Origin: Chloranthus sessilifolius
Lineage: Eukaryota > Streptophyta > Magnoliopsida > Chloranthales > Chloranthaceae
Direction of reading: 5' to 3'
Assembly: GCA_021018995.1 (NCBI GenBank)
Contig: CM037588.1
Span: forward strand, 78,403,765 to 78,467,764
Length of the DNA stretch: 64,000 nucleotides
Shown here: positions 24,299 through 36,075 of the stretch, piece by piece
Layout of the letters: every line of letters begins with the position of its first letter
Numbering within the stretch: the stretch's first letter is position 1
The notes under the pieces: model-generated
Told to the model about the DNA's origin: nothing
Database searches by the model: none
The model's input: the letters and a program-made list of their open reading frames with translations, nothing else
Translations under genes and position numbers: made by a program

Positions 24299-24907
24299 AT
24301 GGCACCTCGCAAAAGAGCTAGGACCATGTATGCTGGGAAGAATGATCATGAACAAACTAAGCAACTACTGGAGACAATGGTCAGAACAATGGCTCGGCAG
24401 AATGAGTTACTTACGACACTAGTGCAGTCCACTGTACACACTTCTTCGCCCACACTCATTGGGTCATGCTTACGGTGCAGAATGCAGCACAAGACAAGGA
24501 AATGTAGATGGGCTACAAGTGAGTGTTTCAGATGTGGCAGACTAGGACATCTGATAAAAGATTGCCCTACGGCGAAAATGAAAAAGACGACACCCGAATT
24601 TCAGCAACCTGCTCAAGGTGTTTATCCGAAACCGACCATATCTACACTTTCGGGGTCATTTTGTCACTCGAACCCTACTCTAACGGGAGCGTTTGGAGTT
24701 CCATAAACTTCACGCACCTCTTCAACCATTCCGTTAGCATTCTGTGAAAAATGTGGGAAGACACATAACATGGAGGAATGTCGTAGAGCATCTGGGGCGT
24801 GCTTTCGTTGTGGTATGATGGGACATCGGATTAAGGAGTGCCCAGACATGGTGGGAACGACATCAAATATGGCACAAGATGCCCAAACCAGCAACGATAT
24901 TATCTAA
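24299..24907 (+). pseudogene. gag: Element A gag remnant with four zinc knuckles
   Basis: The ATG at 24299 reads MAPRKRARTMYAG, the expected start for this clade, but the roughly 200-residue capsid (retrotransposon gag) domain is missing. After about 60 residues come CLRCRMQHKTRKC and CFRCGRLGHLIKDC. A single in-frame TAA (24704-24706) follows GAFGVP. The same frame then gives CEKCGKTHNMEEC and CFRCGMMGHRIKEC and ends at 24907. Two pairs of CCHC-type knuckles instead of the one pair seen in element B suggest a tandem duplication. An RNA-binding but non-assembling protein is possible if the stop were read through; that is inference. Confidence 0.82.
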
Positions 24908-25084
24908 GGCATGTGAGCTATTTACTTATAAGTTATTTAAAATTGTTTATGAGAAAGGTGCATCTAGGTAAATAATTTATATATGTGTACATTTAGTATA
25001 TTATTTCTTTTCATCAGTTTTAGAAATGATAAATTTATATTTTATTATGTAGACACAATTTAGCTAACACTAGCATATATATAC

Positions 25085-25902
25085 ATTAGATACCATGCAC
25101 TGGTATCCAGAGGATGCGTACTTGTTGTATGAGACACATGTTTTGGTAGATCTTGGATCGGCACATTCCCTTGTTACACCCAATTTGTTGAAAAGTTAGG
25201 AAAGTTGGGAGCCACCCCAGAACCTCTCGACTTGCTTGTAGACGTGTCAGCTCCGACTAGACAGTCGGTCACTACTAACATGGTATGTTAATCAATCATC
25301 ATCGTAATCCAAGGTCACGACGACTATGAAGCAGTAGCCGAGTGATTTTACTCGATTTACTCGATATGCAAGGATTCGCTATAATCCTTGTCATGGATTG
25401 GCTATCCAATCATCATACGAGCATTGATTGTAGAAACAGATTGCCAATAGCTTGTGAATTCCCTAATATTTTCCCTGCTAAGTTGCCAGGATTTTTGCCT
25501 GGCAGGGAAGTCAAATTCGTTAGTGATTTAGCCCCGGGCATCGAGGAGGTATCAAAGGCGCCTTATCGAATGACACCAGCGGAGTTAAAAGAACTCAAGG
25601 AGCAGTTACAAGAGCTTCTTGGCAAACGGGTTTATCAGACCGAGTGTGTCTCCGTGAGGTGCACAAGTATTATTCATGAAGCAGAAAAATGGTCAATGCG
25701 TCTTCCCATTGACTACCGTCAACTCAATAAACTGACAATCAAGAATAGATATCCGCTCTCTCGAATTGACGAAGCTCATAAGTCAGCCTATGTCAGTCAT
25801 CTTGGTAGCACGAGGATATATCAGGACTTAAAGAAGACATTTTGGTGGAATGGCTTGAAGCGAGAAGTGGCAGAATATGTTGTGAAAAGTTTGATATGTT
25901 AG
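25085..25902 (+). pseudogene. pol: Element A protease-RT remnant fused to integrase zinc domain
   Basis: Protease traces near 25130-25190 (HVLVDLGSAHSLVT) and 25342-25430 (DMQGFAIILVMDWLSNHH) are followed by RNRLPIACEFPNIFP, REVKFVSDLAPG, SKAPYRMTPAELKELKEQ, then [24 protein letters not shown]. At about 25770 the frame passes without break into EAHKSAYVSHLG ... FWWNGLKREVAEY, the integrase zinc-binding region. In element B the same two points are separated by about 1.3 kb, so the RT palm, thumb and RNase H are deleted in frame. The second half of the zinc site is lost (no C-X2-C) and a stop occurs at 25900. Confidence 0.88.
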
Positions 25903-26995
25903 CAAGTAAAGGTCGAGCACAAGCATCCCGCTAGTATGTTACAGCCACTGCCCATACCAGAGTAGAAAGGAGAGAACATTTCCATAGATTTTATCCTTGA
26001 CTTACCCCGTACGCAGAAGGGTTACAATGCAATTTGGGTGATCGTGAGCACATTTCTTACCCTACAAAACGCGGTATATAGCATCCACATTGGCCGACGT
26101 CTGTCTAAGGGAAATAGTCAGACTACACGGGATACCAGTGAGTATCGTGTCAGATCGCGATCTGTTATATACCTCCCGATTCTGGCAAAATTTTTAAGAA
26201 GGTATGGGTTCCAAGTTGGACTTCAGTACAACATTTCATCCTCAGACTGACGGGCAGACGAAGAGGGTTAATCAAGTAATTGAAGATATGCTAAGGGCCT
26301 GTATGCTCGATTTTCAAGGATCATGGGATAAACACTTACCCCTTATCGAATTCGCATATAATAACAGCTTCCAGTAGAGCATCGGTATGGCACCATTCGA
26401 GGCACTGTATGGACACCGATGTAAATCTCTGATTAACTGGAAAGACACTGGTAAACATCTTCTTTTGAGCCCTGACTTGATCGAAAGCACCAATGTAGTT
26501 GTACATGTCATTCGTGAGCGACTGAAGAGTGCCTAGAGTCGGCAGAAGAGTTATGCTGATCTCTACCATATACCGTACAGATCGGCGAGCATGTCTTTAT
26601 CAAAATATCTTTGACAAAACAGGCATGAGACACTTTGGGAAAGAAGATAAATTCAGTCCTTGTTATGTTGGACCATTCCAAGTTTTGGGCAAAGTTGGTG
26701 AGGTAGCATACCAAGTTGCGTTACCTCCACATTTATCCAGCATACACGATGTGGAACGATGTATTTCACATGTCTATGCTAAGGAAGTACGTTCGTGCTC
26801 CAACCAACGTGTTGAATTATCAGCCACTGGATATTCAAGAAGAGTTAACAGTGACTGAAGAATCAGCTTAGATATTGGATCACAGAGACCAAATCTTGAG
26901 AACAACAACATATTCCACTTGTATGGAAGAATCACGGTTCTCATGAGGCTATCTGGGAATGCGACGCTAATATTCGCACTCAGTAATTTCCCTAA
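25903..26995 (+). pseudogene. pol: Element A integrase remnant (many stops)
   Basis: Pieces in several frames: ENISIDFILDLPRTQKGYNAIWVIV (about 25975-26040, with the first catalytic Asp), a shortened core near 26080-26280, DGQTKRVNQ-like bases at 26250-26275, then PLIEFAYNNS and SIGMAPFEALYG in broken frames (26340-26410). The C-terminal domain at 26620-26740 reads RHFGKEDKFSPCYVGPFQVLGKVGEVAYQVALPP. The chromodomain-like tail near 26860-26990 is frameshifted. Non-functional. 26996-27325 is AT-rich and holds no feature I can name. Confidence 0.82.
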
Positions 26996-27324
26996 GGTAC
27001 AACATTTATTAAATTTGTTTGAATAACTTACTACATATGATATATATAAAAATTTCGTATCCATTACCTGTATAATTCTATACAAATTAGAGGTAGAGAA
27101 ATCGATGGGTATTAGATTATGATGCATTATATATTGGCACCTAAGACTCTACATGATTCAGTTTACTGTATATTGTTCTAAATTTGTTATATGTTTATTT
27201 TATTATACTTTATGACCTAGTTATGTTTATCCTATCTTATAATGGGATATGCCTTCAACATCTAACCAAATCTGCTCTCACTTTCCCTGCCTTTATTTTA
27301 TTTTCGAGGACGAAAATCCCTTAA

Positions 27325-27335
27325 GTAGGGGAGAG
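27325..27335 (+). other. Element A polypurine tract
   Basis: gtaggggagag directly before the 3' LTR start TGTAACAGC at 27336. Confidence 0.75.
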
Positions 27336-28680
27336 TGTAACAGCTGCCACATTCTGATCCTGACAATATCGAGTACGGACTCGAGTATTCGAACTTGTAA
27401 AATGAGACACAAAGAATTGATTTAGAATTTGAATGATGACTGTTAATAGTGGAACTTTTGTGGCCCAGTATGAATTATTAAGTGACATAATGGTTTCATA
27501 TATCTGGAGCCCTCCTTCAAGATGAAAATTTTGTAACACGATTTTAAATAATGAATAGGACTACTTGACACTGAGGGGTGTCAACCCTTTGACCCAAAAC
27601 CCATCAGTGCATATAAAGCATGTGCCTTGCCTCGGCAAGCAAAATAAGTTGCCTCGGCAACTGAGGCAAGCAAAAATGTAACAGATGGCCTACTCACAAA
27701 ATCACCCTAAGTAAGCAGATCACGAGACAAGAATGACATAGATCTGAACCACATATGTGGTCCCACATAGCTTATTTCATTATTAAGGCTACCCCAGCTA
27801 GCTTATATACTATATCTGTAAATATAGTTTAGTTGTCTTTTATGGTGTACATGAGACAAAATAGACCAGCTTAATTTTTTTTTCAAATAAACCAAGTGAC
27901 TTTAAATTAAATTAATTAACTTATACCTAAGTGAGGCTATATGGGTTTTATATGAGAAATAAAACCCATCTCACTTATACCTTAAGACCCTGTTCTAATA
28001 AGATACAAGAGATTTGCTGGTTTTGTTTTTTTATGCAATACACTACATATGTAGTGTTGGGTTACATCGGATTGTAACCTCTTATAGCTAATAAGCTACT
28101 TGCAAGATAACTTCGCTCCACCTTCGCTCCACGATTCCAATGAGTCATTGCTCGCTTCATGCACGCAAGGTACAACTCCTCCGTTACAAAAATAACATAG
28201 TTTACTTCATTTTCTGGGTTATAATCCTGCTACATAAAACTGAAACCGATAAGCAATCTTAGTTATATGTAAGAAAGCTACACCACTTTGAACCCTTGTA
28301 CATTTCCCTGAGCATTTTAGAACTGAAACAATGATCAACCAATGAAAATCAGTTCTCCGATATCAAGTGCTGTGCACTACGTTGGCATCATTTGCAGTCC
28401 ATCCGTGAATCGATAAAAAGGTAAACACGAAGCACCTTTCTAAATTAAAATTAGCATATAAAGGATCTGAGTTATTACTCTAGGGTATGGATTCTATCAT
28501 CAACAAAATGAAATAGATCCTGCTAAGATAAGTAGCAATGGATATACTGATTTTCTCTGTAGGCCTGATAAACTAAGCTATATGGCTGCAAATTTCAGAT
28601 TATTGCTTCATGCTATCTACAAATTTAGATAGATATATATTCAAAATATATATACATATATATATATATTTATATACATA

Positions 28681-28697
28681 AAAAAAAAAAAAAAAAT

Positions 28698-28756
<59 letters not shown>
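28681..28756. repeat. Poly(A) and (AT)n microsatellite in A 3' LTR
   Basis: A-tracts followed by about 20 AT units. The equivalent place in the 5' LTR (21331-21390) is much shorter, so it changed after insertion. Confidence 0.9.
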
Positions 28757-28758
<2 letters not shown>

Positions 28759-30581
28759 CAAAACAAAGCTATAAAAACAATCACAAGACCAAGAAGAAGA
28801 CCTACCTGAAGCCCGGCAAGCCAGGCTTTCAGCGGCAACCTCAAGGGGTTGCCACGGCAAGATCCTCTACTGAGTGGCTTGCCGCGGCAACCTCAAAGGG
28901 TTGCCTCGGCAAGCCTTATGTGTTGCCGCGGCAACCCCTATGCTCAGACCACTATGTGGTATTTTGATTATATCTTTTGACCCCGACCTCCAAATGGCAC
29001 GATTCGTGATGCGTTGGAAAGTAGACAACGAGACCTACAACTTTCATGAAGGAACCAATTTCTGAATCCAACGTTTAAGGGGTCAAATATTAGTGACAAA
29101 TAATAGAAATATGCAACTGTAAAGCTTGCCGCGGCAACAATATACTCAGACTACTGTGTAGTAGTTTAATCATATCTTTTGATCCCGAACTTGGATTGAC
29201 ATGACTCTTAATGAGTTGGAAAGGGGACAACGAGCCCTACAACTTTCATGAAGGAACCAATTTCTGAATCTAATGTGTAAAGGGTCAAAAAGTAGTGACA
29301 AGTCGTGGTAATATGCAACTGCAAAGCTTGCCGCGACAACCTATGTTGCTTGTCGCGGCAACCCTGTATTTGACACGCTTGGTGACACCTCTGTAAGGGG
29401 TTTGTGCTGGGTCGACTTGTTGAGTTTGCCCATATGACATGGGACCATAAATGGTCCATAATTGGGGTCTATGTTGACCCAATAAACCATTAAAAATACT
29501 AAACCTATGAATGACAATTCTAGGTGCCACTTGGTGCACATGACGCATTTGCTTGAAGACATGCGTGCACGGGTAATCAGTTACACATAAGCCTGGTATA
29601 AGGTAGGGAATTTACATTATTAATTTATATTTTATTTTTGAATTCATTCCTGATTAGCAAATTATAATTATGCCTATGTTAGTTTAATCCATATGCTAGT
29701 TGTGCTAGTTCTGCTGAGGAATACTAAGTTATGATGATGGTAAGATCAAAGCCATATATGTTTATATCATGAATATTGATGCTCGAACCATGCTAGTTCA
29801 GCTCGGCATAGGATTATTCTATGAATATATGTCAGCATGATAATCTTTGAATATAAAGGCAATTTTAAATGATAATTAGAGATTTATAAGGATGCCAATC
29901 AATTTTGTTGATGACAAACGCATGTGATAATGCCAGTTTGTATAATGAACTCCTGTCAGTTGGGATGGATATGATACTAATGAATTCAGTGTTGATTAAT
30001 GGTTAAATGATGATACTCAAATGTATAGGGATAACGGGATAATACTATATCAGTTCAGAGGAATGGTTCTGATTAATAATGATCATGTATTGCTCATGTA
30101 TAATTATCATGGATAGAGATAGATGAATTTATGAATCATGATGAAAATATAGGTCATATTTGACGTATGATTAATGAATGAATATGCTAGACCAGTTTTG
30201 ATGAATAGTTAGCTCAGTTCAATAGATGAATATTAATGATTATGCTAATTTCAGTTTAAATGAATGCCTTTGCATGACTATGCTCGTGTTATGTTTTGAA
30301 TGAATAAATATGCATGATAAGGATTCAAGCAGTGTGCCGTAGGACTATTAGGCTAATTCAATTAGATGTGTGATTATAAATAATGATACGATCAGTTATG
30401 TACGAATGATGATAAGCTCAGTTTTAACGCATGAATATGAATAGTTATGCTAACTCAGTGATACTAGTTCAGTTTTGCTATATCATATCTGTTCATGATG
30501 TTCTTGCATATATGTTAGCATGCATTGTTCATGTTCTGTTATCCTTGATATCATGTACACGTCTTTAATTCATCTTGAAAT

Positions 30582-30725
30582 AAGTGATCCCGATAACTCG
30601 AGAGCTTGATATCCCGTCCAAGTGATCCTGCTAACTCGGGAGCTTGATATCTCGTCCATGTGATCCCGCTAACTCGGGAGCTTGATTTCCTCGGTCCAAG
30701 TGATCCCGCTAACTCGGGAGCTTGA
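30582..30725. repeat. 38-bp tandem array, four copies (A 3' LTR)
   Basis: Same unit as 23098-23280, one copy fewer. Confidence 0.92.
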
Positions 30726-31599
30726 TTTTCTTGTTTCTTGTTCTTGTACATATCTTGTTTCAGCATGATTCATTGATCTCGCCTGATTCCTTATCAGCAT
30801 AAATATGTCAGCATTGTTAGCATGATACAATAATTGCATGCTTTGGTGCTTGTTCTGTTATATACTGCTAGGATATATAGATGCTAGAATGGACTTAATA
30901 TAAGATGACATGTGTTACGTTTTATTTTGCATCTAGATATGAATGGGTAATCAAACATATAAATTAGCACTTTAAATTTTCCCTGCTGAGCTTTGATGAT
31001 AGCTCATCCTACGACTTTATGTCTTAGCTGCAGATATTGCTCAAGACCCTGAGCACAAAGCTGATCCTACCTACCAGTCTGAGGAGGATGAGGAGGAAGG
31101 TTCTACTGAGGACTTCTTTCCTTGAGAGGTTTGGGAGAGATAGAGATTTGTTTTTAAAATATTAAATATGTATAAATAGCAGTGTGATTTAAGATAGTTT
31201 ACTACTTCAGGTATAGGTTTCTGTTTATATTTCCTATTCAATTTACTGCTTTAGATAAAGGAATGGATATCAGTTGTTGCCATATTTCTTCGTATAAGAG
31301 TTAATTAAATTCGCTTCCGCATATATAATACTTCGTACACGATGCCCTTGTATGACAGGATCATATTAGGTGATCCGACGGCACGACCTTTCCCATTTAG
31401 AGAAGGGGAAAAGTCGGGCTGTCACATGAAGCAAACCATTGAATTAATTAAGAGATTGGTTTGAGGTGAGTTTGTTGGATTTTAATGAATATGTTGTGGA
31501 TTAGCTTTAGGATAGATTGGTTAAATGTCAAATTAAAAATATACAAAAAAAAGGAGAAATGAAAAAGAGGAAAACTGGAAGAAATGCTTGCAAAGGGTT

Positions 31600-31925
31600 G
31601 AATTTCTGACCAAATTGATTGATCAATTTGGAAAATCGATCAATCGATTTTGATTAGAAGTAAGCTGGGTAAAAATGATCGAAACCGATAGATCAATTTA
31701 AAATCAATCAATCGATTTTTGGATTTTGATTAATCGATTTAAAATCGATTAATCGTCTGAGCACTCGCAGTGGCTAGAAAATCAAGAGCCTGGGAAAACC
31801 GATTGATCGATTTGAAAATCGATAAATCGATTTTGGAATTTTGATTAATCGATTTGGGATCGATTAATCTATTTTGAGAATTCGATTGATCGATTTTGAA
31901 GATCGATCAATCGATTTGAGCAATT
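31600..31925. repeat. AATCGATT palindrome array in solo LTR I
   Basis: Some fifteen words such as gattgatcaatttggaaaatcgatcaatcgatttt and attaatcgatttaaaatcgattaatc, forming many overlapping inverted repeats around the core ATCGAT. Confidence 0.88.
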
Positions 31926-33404
31926 TCTGTTGACTTCTATTTTGGACTTTGGGGTTCTGGGAGGGTCTTATACCTTTTTTTACGCATCTTTCTTGATGCT
32001 TTACTTATGCTATGAGATACCATAGGTCATACGGATGAGTGCGAGCATGAGAAATGCATTGGACCTTGACGCTTGAGAAATTATACGCGTGAGGTAGGGA
32101 ACGCCTTGAACATATATTTTAATAGCAAGAGTATGTCTGTAGTGATATAGAAATGTGTACTTATGCATCAAAAATGTGAATATTAAGTGTGTGTGTGTGT
32201 GTGTGAATACTAAATAAGGAAATGAGTATGTGACATCCCTAGGGGATGTGAATGTGATAAAGGCATTTGTGTGATGCATTGAGTTGGACATCCTAGGGAT
32301 GTATGTGAAAATATAAATCAAACTGAATGAGAATTGATAAGGCTTAATTTACTATAGTTAGCATAATCACACGACGAATAACTATATGTAGTGCACTTTG
32401 AAATTTACGGTTTGGAGAATACCTCACCGACATGGTGGGATACCCACGACTGACTCGGCAGGATATCCGTGACCGGTACGGTAGTCAATTCGTACACCAG
32501 TTGAACATCCCAGGGATGTATGTATGAGAATTAAACCCCGTCACCTACAAGAAAGGGACCTGAGTAGTATTGAATGAATGAAAAAGGATAATAAAAATAG
32601 TCTGATTAGACGACGATGGAGGGTATTCCATCGGGCGCCCGATGCTATAGTAAATCGGAGAATATTTAAGTTATGATTTAAGTCTTTATGCCCAATCATT
32701 GTCTTATATGAGAAAGTTGAGAACAAATGAAACATATAAAGTAACAGTAACATTCAGTGCATCTTTTTCAGTTATTTAAATTACTTTTCTAGTTAATTTA
32801 TTGATACATCATGCTGCTAACTATCATGGAATATCTGTGAGAGATTAACTTCTATATTTATTTAGTTATTTTCCTATTGAGTTATGATGTAGCTCACCCT
32901 TTAGACTATACATCACAGGTCCTGTGCTTGCGGCTACTGCTATTTCAGGAGACATAGATTCGAGAGATTTGGATTACATGCCTGGGGAAGAGATAGAGCC
33001 TCCTCCTGAGGACTTCTTCTAGAGGACCCCTGCGTACTTTGATTGATTATTTTGAGAGTGTACTGTACAGCTTAGTATGTCAAGCCCTTTTTGAGAAAAT
33101 ATAATTAAACAATGATATATTCTTTTGGTGAACCATCCACGGTGACTGTTGTGCCGTCACTGATGGTTCGGGTGGGTTCTTTTGCTCATGCGTTGGCATG
33201 AGACTAGAACCGTCTTTTGGGTTATTCATTTTGATGGTTATATATATAGAACTGGGGATTTAGTTTGATTATATTTTTATGCTTTATTTTGCTTTATTGT
33301 TGCTTGGTTATACCAATGTTTCGTATAGGCATATGGGGCACGACCTCGAGGTCGTGCTGATGGCACGAGTTTCGAGGAGCCAAAATCTAGGCTATCACAT
33401 TTAA

Positions 33405-34236
33405 ATAAGATAAGCTAGATATAAAGTACATTGTGTAGGCATATGGAGTAATAATAAGACTTCAGATATGTCACATATGATAAGTTGAGAAGACAAATTA
33501 GAAAAGAAATAAGAAATAACTGCATCATTTATATTTCATTCTATGATATGTCTTTCGGTTCTTATATGGTATGTTATGAGATTCATAGATATTATTGTAA
33601 TTTAAAAAAGCTGTTTGATTTTCTTCCAAAAATACTGCAACTCAAGCGATTTCACGCACGACCACCTGGGTAAGTTATGGTGGATCAATTGTGCAACCCA
33701 TTGAGTTTACGTGATAGTGTAAACTCAACCCCCTCTAAAATCTAACTGTTGCAGGTGAGAACTTAAACCTTTCTGCCTTTGACGACATGGAGACAACTGT
33801 ACTCGAGGTGGCTTATTATGATGAGGACATCGACTATCACTTGGATGAGGGCATAGATTCGACGGACTGTTATGAGCCTTGAGAGTCCCTTCAGCTATAG
33901 TTTGATTTCTTTAATTGAGAGATAGTTTTATCAGTTGTTGTTTTTGTTTTAGTACATCTTATGGGATTAGCGTATGAGACGGTCTTACCCTACACGAAAC
34001 CTTGGGTTATTTTCCATCTTTAGATGCGTGGATAGGAAATTATTAAATGTCGGTTATGCTTTTCATTGTTATTTATTTATGAACCATTTATTATATGTTG
34101 TTAATTAAATGCCTTGATCTTTTCTATGAAGATTTATGAGATAGTATGTATGTCCGCTTATCGCCTTAACTAACATGCAGTGTCATAACATGGAATTTTA
34201 GATCCTCGTGATCGGCTAGAATTTTGGGCCTTGACA
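33405..34236 (+). repeat. Element D 5' LTR, 3' part
   Basis: LTR sequence resuming after solo LTR I. It has the acidic block 'gatgaggacatcgactatcacttgg' near 33810-33870 and ends GGGCCTTGACA at 34236, just before the PBS. The counterpart in D's 3' LTR lies outside the window. Confidence 0.7.
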
Positions 34237-34240
34237 GAGA

Positions 34241-34254
34241 TGGTATCAGAACCG
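34241..34254 (+). other. Element D primer-binding site
   Basis: tggtatcagaaccg, four bases after the LTR end: the initiator-Met type PBS of gypsy elements. 34255-34680 is leader or degraded sequence; no gag or protease can be read there. Confidence 0.85.
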
Positions 34255-34679
34255 AGGCCTTACTTCCTCGAGTACTGTGTGGCTCAGGTAAGTACACTAT
34301 GGTGGTTGAGGTGACAATGATTCTGATAGACCCCAAACTCTAGATCCTGTGTGGATTGAAAGATTTTAAGAAAGTGTGATCATCAATGATGTAAGATTTA
34401 AAGGTTCAATTGATAAGTTAAAGATTTGTTTGTTCAAAAGCTTAAATGAGCTAGGAGCATGTGAGAGAAATTAGAAAGGATTTTTGAGGATTGAGTAATA
34501 GCTAGAAGATAATTTCTTAGATTGAGGGGCAATTAGAAAAAAAAATAATCCTGAATGATTTGATAATTTATAACTCATTATTGTTTGAGATGTCGATTAT
34601 AAGATTACCTTATTAGAAGTTATTTTAGATTGAGGAATAAATTATTATCACCAACCTTAGATGAAGAACAGGAGAAGGC

Positions 34680-35440
34680 GATAAACCCTGTGATGATCAC
34701 TGTTGTTAGAGACTTCGTCGATGTATTTCTAGAAGATTTACCATGAGTACCACTAGATCGAGAAGTCGAGTTCAAGATTGAAGTAACTTCGAGAATGGTA
34801 CCAATTGTGAAGGCACCTTATCACATGGCACCCGCATAACTAAAATTAAAGAACTAGAGACACGACTCAAGGAGCTATCTAGTAAGAGATTTCTTCAACG
34901 TAGTGAGTAACCATGGAGAGCACCAATGCTCTTCATAAAGAGGAAAGATGGGCCAATGAGACTATGCATTGATTATCTCCAGTTGAACAACGCCACCATA
35001 AGAAATCGGTACCCTCTACCTTGTATCAACGATATGTTCGACCAACTTCAAGGTGACATATGTTTCTAATAAATTGATCTCAGATCGGGATATTATAAAT
35101 TGAAGGCTTAAGAAGAGGACATTTCAAAGATGACATTCGTTTGTAGACATGGACTATATGAGTTTCTAGTCATGCCATTCAGACTTACGAATTCCCTAGC
35201 AGTCATCATGAACTTAATGAATAAAGTCTTTACGGACTATCTAGACAAGTTTATCATAGTCTTCGTAGATGATATCCTCATCTACTCTCGCTCGGAGGAA
35301 GAACATGAGGAACACCCCCGACTTTGCACTTCGAACACTTTGCTCTCATCAATTGTACGCCAAACTTAGTAAATCCAAGTTTTAGCTTAAACAAGTGACC
35401 TTTCTAGGCCACGTGGTATTAGCAGAAGGAGTGACTGTTG
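34680..35440 (+). pseudogene. pol: Element D reverse transcriptase (degraded)
   Basis: Readable in pieces: ITVVRDFVDVFLEDLP, DREVEFKIEV, VKAPYHMAPA (about 34700-34840), [10 protein letters not shown], then 35130-35369 with [19 protein letters not shown] and an intact catalytic box FVDDILIYS (Asp codons 35268-35273). [11 protein letters not shown] and VTFLGHVV follow near 35345-35430. Many stops and frameshifts make it the most decayed pol in the window, which fits its place as the outermost, oldest element. gag and protease are absent between PBS and RT, indicating an internal deletion. Confidence 0.88.
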
Positions 35441-36075
35441 ATCCTTCCAAGATCGAAGCAGTGACAGAATGACAAGCACCGAAAAGTGTTACCGAAGTTA
35501 GGAGTTTTATTGGGTTGATGGGCTATTACCATCACTTTGCTGAAGGATTCTCACGCATTGCTCTACCGCTCACCCGCCTCACATGAAAGAATGTCAAATT
35601 TGTGTGGACTGAGGAATGTGAAGAAAGTTTCCTAGAATTAAAAAAGAGGCTTACTACTGCACCAATCCTCACCCTACTTTCCACTTCGGGCACTAGTGAA
35701 TTTGAAATATTCACGGATGCATCTCACCAGGGAGTTGGTTGTGTACTAGAGTAAAGTACGAAAGTTATAGCTTATGGGTTGAGACAACTCAAACCACATG
35801 AAAAGAACTACCCAATTAGTGACTTAGAACTGGCCGCAGTCATCTTCACCTTCAAACTATGATGACATTATCTCTATAGCGAGACTTTATAGATATACAC
35901 GGATCACAAAAGTCTTAAGTATCTTTTCTCACAAAAGGTCTAAATTTGAGACAATGTAGATGGATGGAATACATGAAAGATTATGATTGCTCCATAAATT
36001 ACCATCCTGGAAAAGTAAATGTCGTCGCTGATACACTCAGTAGAAAATCGTCGGTACTATTAGCCAAATTAAAAA
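35441..36075 (+). pseudogene. pol: Element D RNase H (degraded)
   Basis: Frames give VTEVRSFIGLMGYYHHFAEGFSRIALPLTRLT, then [61 protein letters not shown] and [17 protein letters not shown] carries an expected acidic RNase H residue. Stops replace several residues. The segment ends in the linker to integrase near VADTLSRK (about 36025-36045). Confidence 0.85.

Larger units (their letters stand above)
19992..31426 (+). mobile_element. Element A: complete but non-autonomous Tekay-like retrotransposon
   Basis: Two long LTRs (19992-23982 and 27336-31426), a degenerate PBS, a short gag, a deleted pol and a PPT. The element is bounded by a perfect 5-bp TSD, TGAAG (19987-19991 and 31427-31431). The internal region is only 3.35 kb, shorter than either LTR. 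The enzymes are missing or broken, so any mobility would have needed proteins in trans. The family is the same as the solo LTR at 987-3588. Confidence 0.95.
27336..31426 (+). repeat. Element A 3' LTR
   Basis: 4091 bp, TGTAACAGCTGCC ... GGGCTGTCACA. Nearly identical by eye to the 5' LTR. Main differences: an extra 93 bp (about 28814-28906) rich in TTGCC.CGGCAA words, a longer A/AT tract (28681-28756) and four instead of five 38-bp units (30582-30725). No coding sequence. Confidence 0.94.
19580..33399 (+). mobile_element. Solo LTR I, split by element A
   Basis: Two halves, 19580-19986/19991 and 31432-33399 (about 2.4 kb together), flanked by TTTAA at 19575-19579 and 33400-33404. It begins TATAACATCCCAAAAC (TG decayed to TA) and ends GGCTATCACA. 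The right half has an AATCGATT palindrome array, a (GT)n run near 32186-32205 and an acidic 'gaggacttcttctag' block near 33000 typical of Tekay LTR 3' parts. No internal region is present. The boundaries rest mainly on the TSD and the terminal words. Confidence 0.62.

Noticed and set aside
28600-28860. Open frame with long Ile-Tyr and Phe runs, resembling a membrane protein
   Set aside because: It is produced by the AT and A/T microsatellites of the A 3' LTR; the 5' LTR gives a different product.
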